From: Brachionus koreanus
Lineage: Eukaryota > Rotifera > Eurotatoria > Ploima > Brachionidae
Assembly: GCA_016987375.1 (NCBI GenBank)
Contig: PJRA01000508.1
Span: 1,664,157 to 1,728,156, forward strand
Reading direction: 5' to 3'
DNA length: 64,000 nucleotides
A model generated the notes under the pieces. It was given only the letters and a program-made list of their open reading frames with translations, was not told the DNA's origin and made no database searches. Shown one piece after another: positions 46,106-57,100 of this stretch. Position 1 is the stretch's first letter, and every line of letters starts with the position of its first letter. Made by a program: the position numbers and the translations under genes.

Positions 46106-46984
46106 AATATATTTAACTGACATCCTAAAATTAATAAAAATAACTCTTTAATTAATTTGTGCATTTAATGCATTTTATTATTAATTAGTGATATCTTTAG
46201 CAAATTAATCTGTTCTCTTGTTAATGAATGAAAAAGTTTAATTAAAGACTTAACTATGTGTTTTATGTTCAGATTTAATTTTTTAATTATTATTTTAGGA
46301 TAAATGGTTCTATCAATTAAATAATTAAAAATTCTTCAATAATTTCTTAACTTTTTTTTCAATACTGTATTTGATTTTGCGAAATAAAAAATAGGATCTT
46401 CTTTATTACTGCAATTGCAGTTCTAAGAAGCGCATCAAAATAAAAAAAAAACAGCGCACTCCCTTAAAAACACATCAGGATATAAAAAAATTATTCAGGG
46501 CACAAAAATTTTAAAAAATGATTTTTTAATGGCGCATTGCCAAAATTATTTACCATTTCTTTTGACTAACGCATCAACAAAAAAATTAAACAAAAAATAT
46601 TTTAATTAAAATTTAAAATCTTTATCATAGAATCAACATCTAATGTATAATTTATTAATTTTAAATCAAAATTAAAGTATTACCAAGTTATTTATTAGAT
46701 ATAAAAATTATATCTTTGCTAACGTATTTTCAGCTTTTTTAAGTTGACTAAGTTTTTGCTTATTAGCAAATTCTGTTTTGTTTTTCAAGCTCTTCAGTGC
46801 AAGTAAATGAGCGCGCACCTTGTTCCTCAGATAATATTTGCCATTACAAGCTTTTTAGATATGAATTTAAAAAATATTCACTAAAAGAAGATTGAATTAT
46901 TTATTTTAATTTCAAAATTTTTTAAATTAACTTGATATCATTCTTTTGAAATCTTTAAATTAACTAAGCTTTTGATAATAAAAT
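46106..46984. other. AT-rich spacer
   Basis: No gene or repeat recognised, apart from a short CTATCTATCTATAATAATA run just before the next LINE relic. Confidence 0.4.
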
Positions 46985-47325
46985 CTATCTATCTATAATA
47001 ATACTGGCCTGAGACATTGTCAAATGCTGAACTATACAAAAGAACAAATTATGAGCCATTGAGTCAATGCATTAAGAACAAAAGATTGCGATGGCTTGGA
47101 CATATACTTAGAATGAAAGAAAAAAGAATACCAAAAAGAATGCCCTTCAATGGACACCACAAGCGCGACGCAAGGTAGGAAGACCAGCAGTAACATGGAG
47201 GTCAACAATCATGAAAGAGCTCGCCAAAATGTGAATGACATGGGGAGAAGCAAGAGTGAAAGCAAAAGATCGACTTGAGTGGAAATCAAAAGTAATGAAT
47301 AAGCTCCACAAGGAGTGAATAAGAG
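46985..47325 (+). mobile_element. LINE C-terminal relic (GHILRM / GRP type)
   Basis: Translation in two frames gives SNAELYKRTNYEPLSQCIKN, RLRWLGHILRMKEKRIPKRM, then after a frameshift QARRKVGRPAVTWRSTIMKE and RVKAKDRLEWKSKVMNKLHK. This is the well-known C-terminal domain of RTE/CR1-like LINEs (RW.GH..RM...R.P...L.W.....R..GRP..TW...). One frameshift and one stop make it non-functional. A more decayed inverted copy is at 29700-30010. Confidence 0.85.
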
Positions 47326-47776
47326 ATTAATAACAAAAAATTCAAAATTGGCTTTTCTAGTCATTTCAATATATGCTTTGTACACATTTGTTGATACTTT
47401 GACTTAAAAACAAGTTTAATTTGTTCAAAAGATATTTGGGCTTTGGTCAAAAGGTGCAGTAGTAATACTACGTGCGAACCATGTCTCGAAATTTAATTAT
47501 TTTATAAAAATTGTAAGTCAGTTTGTGATTAATAAACAAGTCTGGCAAATACCCCAGTAATGGCCTTCAATATTGAAAAATGTTAACTAATAAAAATTGG
47601 TAAATGTTCATCAGGTGTTACAAAAACAATTAGCTTTAAGATGAGCGATAACCTAAACATTAGGCTTGTGTTGGAAGAAATCGAAATTTTTGCCAAAAAA
47701 TGAATGAAAACACATATGAACGTTGACAAATGCTTCAACATTTAAATTACTGTTCACAACATTTAACATTTGCAAT
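47326..47776. other. spacer between LINE and TIR relics
   Basis: No gene recognised. Confidence 0.35.
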
Positions 47777-48015
47777 AGTATTGGATAACTTCAGTGGCGG
47801 TCACCGGACCGCCATAACTTGGTGTTGACCGTCTTGATGACCTCGGGAGAAAAAGATTTTTTTTTCAAAATTTTAACTTTTTTTTTAATACTTTTATTAT
47901 CTTTAATCTATTGAATTTTTATGTTTAAATATTTTTTAAATTTTATTTTTGTATACGGTCATCAAAAGGGCCAATACCAAGATTTGGCGATCCAGTGCCT
48001 GACAGTACCCAACAC
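47777..48015. mobile_element. TIR element family B, copy 3 (longest)
   Basis: Left end AGTATTGGATAACTTCAGTG, right end CCTGACAGTACCCAACAC. Subterminal GC-rich blocks GGCGGTCACCGGACCGCC and GGCGATCC match the GC islands of the copies at 4333 and 10420. The centre is AT-rich without coding potential. It abuts the LINE relic starting at 48020, hinting that it inserted in that LINE. Confidence 0.7.
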
Positions 48016-48019
48016 AAAT

Positions 48020-48775
48020 TATTAAGAACTAATCTAGACTATGCTCAGCCGATTTGGAACTCTTTACATAAAAAGGGTATGAAAATAATCGAAAAGTTAT
48101 AAAAAAGAGCAACATGAATGGTTCTCCAACTCAAAGAGCTGAACTGTTCTTTAATCTAGGTCTCGATTCTCTGAAAGAAAGAAGAAAAATAAGAGATATG
48201 ATTAAGATGTTTAAAATTTACAAATAATTAACAAAATCGACCTCTCTTCAATGAGTGTAAGGAGTAAGAGTAATGAAAATTAAACATAATACTTGGAGTC
48301 TGTAATCCTCAAGAGGAGAAGAGCTATTAACATTAGAAGCATCAAGCATTTTTCACTTTTTTTTCAATTCAAAAATATACTATAAAAAAACTATTATAAT
48401 TTTATAAATTTATGTCATTGTTTAAAGAAAATTTTAAAATCTACATAAATCAAAAAAGATATATTCATTTGAAAAATCTATTCAAAAGATACGAGGATTA
48501 TAAAAATTTTTTCAAACAAGTCATTTGACTCCTTTGGTGCTTCTAGTGTTAACATCTCAGTATGGACAGAGTAGCAGATGATTGGAACAAGTTAGATAAT
48601 AATGTAATTGAAGGAAAGACGGTAAATTGCTTTAAAGTGCATTTATAATAATATCACATCAAAATTTATTACACTGCACAAATTATTACTTGTTCTATTC
48701 AATTACGTAAGTTATTCAGCTTACCATAGCTCAATAATAATAATAATATTAATAAATACAAAAAAGAAAATGGTT
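48020..48775 (+). mobile_element. LINE ORF2 C-terminal relic split by a TIR element, with AAT tail
   Basis: Before the insertion the frame reads LRTNLDYAQPIWNSLHKKGM, KIIEKL, stop, KRAT, the familiar block after RT. After the insertion (48327-48552) it resumes as VADDWNKLDNNVIEGKTVNC and FKVHL, the normal C-terminal end (..V..WN.LP..VV...T...FK..LD). The trailing 3' region ends in AATAATAATAATATTAATAA near 48738-48760. Several stops. Confidence 0.85.
48327..48552 (-). mobile_element. TIR element family A, copy 3 (full length), nested in a LINE relic
   Basis: Ends are TTAACATTAGAAGCATCAAG and TTTGGTGCTTCTAGTGTTAA: inverted repeats flanked by or including TTAA. The internal palindrome AGTCATTTGACT lies just inside the right end. 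It is about 226 bp, orientation opposite to the copies at 2922 and 30659. No coding capacity. TTAA at both ends suggests piggyBac-type mobilisation, but this rests on one copy. Confidence 0.85.
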
Positions 48776-51197
48776 TTCAAAATAATTAAGTCTGATTTTC
48801 TATCCACGAAAGGTGTCTATAAAAAAAGTATTCGAAAAGTTGCAAGATTTTAATATATATCTATTACAAAAATGAGTTTTCTTGAGTAGAAATTGTTCAA
48901 TTTATAAACCAAAACAAAAGAAAGTTCTTTCAATCTTTATTAAAATTTAAATTAAAGTAATTTATTTACTTCACAATTATTTTATCAATCAATCATCAAA
49001 ATAGAATATATGATGCTTCTAATTTGTACTTTTATAGTACTAAAGAAATTTTTAAATTTCAAATTATTTCTTCATAAGAAAATACTAATTGCAAAATAAT
49101 TTTCATTTTACACTTAATATTTTGATAGATTTTATTCTCCGCTTTTTCTAAAATTTAGTAATAAAAATATAAAGAGCAAAATTAAATTATTCAATTTTTT
49201 TTAAATAAATTTTTATCCAAATCAGAAAAAATAAATCTTCTATTTTAAAATTTAGTTCTAGAATAACAAAATTGAAAAAAAAATTAAAGTTATATGTTGA
49301 ATTAAGCTCGCAAGGATACTCAAAAATAAAACAGATTGCTTAAATATCAGTTGCCACCATGAATTAACGTGATTAGCATAGCCATTGACTTGACCTTTTG
49401 AATAAAATTTAAAACTAAATCCAAGCAACCTTTTTGTATTTAGAAAAAAAATTAGCAAATAACATATTCGATTAAAAATACTTAAACAAAAAAACGCTTT
49501 TACCAAGTGCTTTTTTATCTAATGTTTATATTTTTTCAACTTAAGAAAATAATATTGAGATCGAATTTGAGTAAATTTCAATATATTCAATCTTAAATGT
49601 TTGTAATGAACTAATTAGGAACGATGGTAAAAACGCTTCTTTTCTTATTCGAGGTTAAAGCGTCAATAAACGGAGCTTGATACAAAAATAATTATCATTT
49701 TTAATGGTAAAATGTAGAAACAATGATATTTTAATGTGTAAATAGAATTTGTTTAAGATAATAGCTATAGAGTAATGCTTAGAAAATAAATTATTATTAT
49801 TATTTTTTTTATTTAATTTTAATTAACTAATTCTGTTAAAAATCATTCAAATTTGTTCGTTTCAATCAAATTTTTATTTTTTTTAATAGATCGTTTAGTG
49901 TGAAGTCTAAAAATGTAACAATTGTTTAAGAAATATTTTGTTTCCAAGCTGCTGCTGCTGCTAGATTTTATATTTTGTTCTCGTTTTACTTCTTTTTTTT
50001 TCTAAGAAAAAAATTCAACTTCCAAGTCAATTAGTAGATGGCTAGATTATTGAAAATTTGACTAATTTTAAAAAATTTTATTTGAAAAAAAAAAATTTTC
50101 AGATTTTGATTTTTTAGGTTGAACAAAATTTTCTTCTGTTCTTTTCTAACTTTATATTGATGAGCTTATTTGGAAGAAACGCATGTTTTTTACGAGAGTC
50201 TGGCTCGTAACAAAACTTAGATACTTAATAGCTATTATTGAAATGCAACCGAGGTCGGGCTAGAAATTCTCTCGCTTAAAATCAGTTTAGTCTATTCTTT
50301 ATTTATGTTCATTGTGTGGAATTTAGATAAATTTCAAATTATCCCAAAAAATACCAAAGCTAAAAGCCTGAAAAAAAGTTCAAATTATTCTTAATCGATT
50401 GACCAATTAGATAGAGCAAAAGCTTTTCGCTGAGTATAAAAACAAAAATTTAATTCAATATTTTTAAGTTTTTTTTTTTTTTTTTTAATAGAATTAAAGA
50501 AAAGCTCCATGAGGTTTAAAGAGACCTGGGTGCGCTTGATTTATTGCCATGGTAGATGCTTTTCCAACACATGTTTCTAGTAGAGTAAATATCAAATAGT
50601 AGGATAAATTATGCCAAAGATTAAGAAAAACAATGCTTTATTATTCCAAGTGAAATTGATCCATTGATTATGATTAAACTTTGCAAGGTAATCATCCAGT
50701 TTATTCTGATCTTAGCATAATTTGAAAGCGTTATGTATTTAACCCGTTCAAATATTACAAACAGATTTCCAATAAGGGTAGAATATATCTTGCATTCGTC
50801 GATCCGAGCTCAAAAAGATTATAATAATACAGGGAATAGCGAGTCGAACAATGGATGAAATAAGTCTGTTGCTATTAAAATCTACCTAGCAATAAATTCT
50901 AAAACTAGAAATCATTGATGGCTGAGCCTCTTTCTCCTAACTATCTATCTATTCTATTTATCTACAAATACCAACTCAGTTTTCTATTAAGAAAAAAAAA
51001 ATAATAAAAAAATTTCAGAGTGCAATTTATTCTAGAATATAAAGGACCCGTATCTTATACTATTTATTTTTATAAAGATATTCCAGACACTTCATTTAGT
51101 GGTTGATATTTAGGAAAATGTCTGAAATTTTACTTCATGTAAGAGGGTTTAAACAATTTGGCAAAAAAATCACGTAACATTTATTTCTATTTCAAAG
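48776..51197. other. AT-rich region containing the unidentified 5' part of paramyosin
   Basis: The first recognised paramyosin exon starts at 51198 in phase 0 with helix already under way, so upstream exon(s) encoding roughly 40-60 residues and the start codon should lie here or further upstream. I could not identify them. Simple repeats: CTG x5 at 49948-49962, a T20 tract at about 50468-50487. The 82-residue minus-strand frame at 49258-49506 looks like chance. Confidence 0.4.
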
Positions 51198-54100
51198 ACC
51201 AAACTCCGCGAACTAGAAGAAGAACTAAAAGTTGAAAAAGAAATCAAATTCAAAGTAAGTACGATATTTGATTGTGTAGGCAAAATTTTACCACGCTTTT
51301 AGTATGAAAAAGAACTGGCCAGCCTTCGTGTCGACTATGGCGACTTGGATGCCCAATTCCAGGAGGCACTGACCGCAAGGGACCGCGAAGTACACTTATT
51401 TTCCTTGCTTGCTCATCTAAGTTTACATTTGCGTCAATTTTAGATCGATGCAAGCAAACGGCTCAAGCAGGAAATTGCCGATTTGAAGCAGAGAGTTGAA
51501 TTGATCAATAGTGAAAATGAAGAGTCCAATATTTTGTTAAAACGCAGACATCAGGAACAAATGAACGAGCTTTCGGCTCATTATGAACAAATAAGCAAGG
51601 CTAAGTTTAAATTCGAGAAGGAGAATAAAAATTTCCTTCTACAAATTGAGGAATTGAGAAACGAAAATGACAACATGGCCAGAGCCAAGGTAAAATTTGA
51701 AAAAAAAAATTAAAAAAATTTATTAATTTTTTTTTTTATTTGAAAAAGGCTCAGGCTATGTCGTCTTGCAAAGATTTGGAAAATAGACAGATCGAATCAA
51801 GCCAGCGAATTGATGACTTGATAAGACAATTGAATGAAGTTAATGAGCTGAAGAACAAATTAGCCAAAGAGCATTCGGAGTTGTATCGACGAAACTCGAC
51901 CATTGAATTCGAATTGCAGCAATTTTCTTTGAACAACAAGAGGTTGAATCAAGAGTTGGACGATGCGCGTATGCAATTGGAAAACGAAATATTGGTACGC
52001 AACACACTTGAAAACAAGGCCAGAGGACTACAAATCGATTTTGAGAGTAGTCAGGCCCAATTGGACGAAGAGTCCGAGGCTAGATTGGAACTAAATAAGC
52101 AATTGATTAGATACCAAGACGAATTCAAGGCTAATAAGGAAAAATACGAAAAAGAATGCTTAGCCAAAATCGAGGACATCGAAGACTCTAAGTAAGTTAG
52201 ATCTTTTTGTTTGTTATCCATTTGCTGAAGAAATAAATCAATCAATAGAAGATCATAGATAAATTTATCATAAAATTGTTAAATCAGCAAGTATTTGTTA
52301 ATGATCATCAGAAAAATGAATTGATTTATTAACAGCGTTTGAGCTGAAGATAATCTTTGAAATATACTAAAGAGAATTCTATTTTATTTTTTTGCTTTTA
52401 TTAATTTTTTGAAATTAACTAGAGATTGGAGGGTTCATAAATAATTTGAAAAAAAAAGAATAACCAGATTTTTATTGCATCAAACAAAATTGAATAAGAT
52501 ATGTAAAAAAAAAAAAATTAGTTTTTTAATTGGATTTTTTTCTTAACTAAATTTTCTATGTTATTATAGACTTGAAAATAAATTATTATTTTTTAAAGAA
52601 ATGCTAATAGCAAAAATTATTTAGAAAATAAAGACAAGTTTATTTATTTTTGAAAAATTGAGTAAAAAAAACCAGTTGACTACTCATTGAGCGCATTTTG
52701 TGTTATTCTATCAATGACGGTGTATTAGAATTTTAAAATTAAATTGAAAAAATATTTTATATGAATTTTAGATGAAAGTAGTTAGCACATAAAATTTTTT
52801 TTTGTTTGAATTGAAATTTTGGTTCGTTGGCAATATGAATTTTGCAGTAAAAAATTTAAAAAAAAATTGAAATGAAAAAATACTTGAGCTCCCAACAAAC
52901 TACTACTAATAGAACCAAATTCGAATAAATACTTACACAGTGTCACTGAGCATCCCGCATATTGATGAAAATAACTTGAAATCAAAACCAATACCTTTAA
53001 AATAGGACTCTGTGAATTTAATTTCAATTAAGGATAACTTAAATATCTTTTTGAAGGAAAATAATTAATCAATTCTGCAAAATGTTACGCTGTGTAACAA
53101 TTTTTTACACTTAAAACCATATTTTGAATGATAAAAGCTAAAAATCCGATTACAGACTATGGTTTTAGATGTAACAAAATTGTTGCATAGCGTAATACTT
53201 TGCAGAATTGATTTATCAATTGTCTTAAAAAAGTTATTAAAATTTTTCTGATTTGAAATAAACTCCACAAAGCCAAAAATAGAGACATTTAAATTTATTT
53301 TCACTTATATTATCTAATTTAAATCATTCAAATCTTAAACATTTGACACTTTTAAACTATTCAAGCTTATTTATAATAATAATGTTCTTTAAAAATGTTT
53401 TTTTTAATTCTTTTAATTTTTTTTCTCTTTTTTGTGTTTTGTTTTCATCACCTAAGAGGTGTTTTTTGAAAAAAATGATAAAAATAATAATATTTTTTTC
53501 TCTAAAAAATGGGTCTAAGAAACATTTTTAAAAATTTATCAGCAGATACAAAGTTTGTATCAGCAAAATTTAATCTAAATAAAAAATGTCTGAAAAGTAA
53601 TATTTTTTTAGAAATTAAAATTTGAATTTAAGTTTTTGCAAAGCCTGAATTTGAGTGAAACGAACTATGAATCAGCTTATACATTTTGCAGAAGTATTTT
53701 TAGACCCTTAGAAAAAAATCTAATTCAAGCATTTAAACCTATGATTTTTTTGTTTCAAATTTCACAATACCTAATTTTTGAAGTTAATATTAAGGAATTT
53801 AGAATTTTTATCGTTTCTTTCGGATTTAATTAAAACTCACCCATATCACAAAATTCTAGATCAATAGCATTAACAATAACAATATCAAAAAAGTGCATCT
53901 CAAAGATCTCAAAGAGCCCATTTTTTGAATTGAACTGTCATTTGATTTGCTTCATTTCAGTTGTTTCCCGATAAACCATGCTTAGATATATTCGAGTTAT
54001 CTCATTTGAAGATAATACTTTGTCATTTAAGGTCCTAAATTCTTCACTGAATAAAAGACTTTAAGGGAATACCTTATTTTTAAGTTTTAAAACTATAAAA

Positions 54101-57100
54101 TTAGTATTTCAAAAATTTTTTAAAAGATAACTATTTTAAAATAAATTAATTGATTTATTTATATCTATCATTGTTTATGAATAATAAATAAGAAAAAAAA
54201 TTTAATTAAATTATTTATTTATTTTGCTAAGTCAAATAAATTTTTGTTTGTAGGCGCAAATTAAACAATCGATATCTTGAACTTCAAGATCAATACTCGG
54301 ATTTGATGAATAAATATTCTAACAATGAAAAAGCCAAATTGAGACTGCAAAATCAAGTCGACAGCATGTCTGTCGATTTGGAAAAAGTAAAAAAAAATTC
54401 ATTTTTAAGATAATTTGCTTAATTAATAGCATTTTTCAGACAAAAAAACGTGCTGATGATGCCACCAAGCACGAGAAGGCTTTAGAAAAAGAAAACGAAG
54501 AGCTTAGATCCAAATTGGGCATAGTAAATGGCGAATTGGACGCCGCCTATCAAGCTAGTCGAAACTATCAGACCGAATTGTCAAAATTCAAGCATCTCAG
54601 TCAACAGCTAAGCGAACAATTAGAATCGCTCCAGAAAGACAAACGTAGAATTTCAGGTAGAAATAAAAAAAATGTTGAAAAATTTTATTTTACTTTTTTT
54701 GTTGCTTTTAAGACGAATTAGAAACAACAAATAATCAGTTTTTGGAAGCCCAAAGTCGCTTGACAGAGACTGAGCGACGTCTTAAAGCTCTTGAAGCAGA
54801 TCGTCAACAATTGCAGAACGACTATGACGATACCAGAGATGCATACGAATTGGAAATACAACGAAATCAAAATTTACATGCTCAATATGAAAAACTAAAA
54901 GGTGACACCGATAAAAAAATAGCCGACAAAGAAGAAGAAATAGATCTTCAGCGAGCTACACATAGACGTCAATTGGAGTCTGCTCAGTCTCAACTAGAAG
55001 AAGCCGAAAGCAGACACAAGAACGATTTGAGCAATCTTAAAAAAAAACACCAATTTGACTTGGACGAATTGAGAGGAAAATTAGAAAGCGCTAAAAAGGC
55101 AAAAGCAGATGCCGAGGCTCAGCAAAAAAAGCTACAACAGGCAAACAGAGAGCTTATGGATCGTTTGACCGAAGAGCAGCATATGCATGACGCCACTCGA
55201 GATCAATTGGCTGTGTCAGAGAAGCGTGCAACGGCATGTCGGGCTGAAACCGAAGAAACCAAATCATTGTACGAAAGACTTGAGAAAACTAAAAAATCTT
55301 TAGAATTCGAATACCATGATTTGGAAGAAAAATTCAGCGAACTTCAAGCTGCTTGTAATAGAGCCATTGCTGAAAGAAAAAAATTTGAATCTGATGCCAT
55401 AAGTGCATGTGACGAATTGCAAGAGTTCAAATACGAATTGAAAAACGCCGATGAAAAAGTAAAAAAAAATAAATTTTTTCGAAAAATAAAATTTTAATTT
55501 CAAAATTAATTTAGATTAGAAATTTAAATTCAAATATATTAAAAAAAGATGAAGACTTGAGACATGATAAAGAAGTCATTTCAGAACTGGATGCGTCTAG
55601 AAAGGCCTTGGAACAACAATTAAAAGATACTCAGGCTAGAATAGAAGAAGCTGAAGAATTTGCCAAACGCGAAGCAAAAAGGCTAAATAGCAAACTTGAA
55701 TCAAGAGTAAATTATTTGATCAGTTTTTTCTTGTTGCTTATTTTGTTTATTTCTTTTTTTAAAGCTTGCTCAGTTGGAAGCTGAATTGGATTTGGAAAGA
55801 GCCAAAGAACAAGAATTGACCAAAGAATTGAGACGTTTGGAAAAAAGAAATAAAGAATTGATGGATCAAGTTGGTGATGAACAAGCAAAATTGATTGCCA
55901 TGACAGATGCTTATGACAAAATACATGAAAAAATGAAAAAGTACAAGGGACAAATTGAACTGTCTGAAGAACAGGCTGCTGCTAACAGCTCAAAGTGCAA
56001 GCGTTTGCAGCGCGAATTGGAAGATGCTGAAGAAAGAGCTGAAAGTATTGCCAGAACATTTATTAGAGGAGCATCTGTTTCAAGGTAGCTATTAAATTGT
56101 TTAATTCTCAAACAATTAGACGATCATTTTAACATTTTATTCACAATTAATCAATAGAATTCTAACCTCTTAAAAGTAAAATAGATGATTAAAGTAATAT
56201 TTAAAGCCATAATTTTAATTTTTTTTAATAGTTTATTTAAATTTGAAATGGCTCTGAGTAATAAAACTCCCTCCGCCATTAGACAAAAAAATAAAATAAA
56301 ATTTTTAAAAGATTAAAGAAGACTTAAAAATTTTGATGAAAGAAAAAGGTCGAAAATCAGTTTCATTTAACCACTCACTTAATTCATTACATTAATTACA
56401 TAATTAGGATTTTTTCTGGCCAGGGTCTTGAGCTATTAACAAAAGCACTGACATAGTCTTTGATTAAATGAATAATTAGTCTTTTCTTGAAAATAACACT
56501 ATTTTTTAGATATTTTTAAATAGTTTATTTTGACGAACTTCAATGCTGTCAAGCTTAATGTCTTCTAAGAAATTTACCTGGAGATCCGATGAAGTGTCTT
56601 GAGGGAAATTATAACTGTACTTAATTGAAATATGTTGAAGAATTTGAAGCCAAGAGAGGTGGTCTATGAGACAAGAATATGAATGAAAAAACTATAATCA
56701 ATAATAACGCCGATTAATGTTTTACATATAATGTTTTATAAAAAAGCCCGTATAGCCGAGTGGCTTGTGTGTTAGTCATGCAAGCAGAGGGTGGAGGGTT
56801 CAAAACCCACTGAGGGTGGGAAAATCTTCAAAATGTCTCTGCAATCTCTGTGTCAGATCGGAGCTGTTGCTCAAAAAGTTACTTGAAAAGGAGATGAGCT
56901 CCTCCCCCATTATTCACTAGGATAGAATAGGGTCCAAAAAAAAAAAATGTTTTATATATATATTAACCAAAGTATTTTAGTCAAAGCTTTTTCATGACTT
57001 TTGAGCCAGAATTTTTAAGACTTTAATACGAAGATGAAAGAACAAATGAGAGGTTTGCATATTTATGAACATTTTCAACGATTGAATTCAAATTCAAATT

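Noticed and set aside
56746..56820. Functional tRNA gene
   Set aside because: A and B boxes are good but the acceptor stem pairs poorly, and the sequence runs on to a poly(A) tail with target-site duplications: a SINE.
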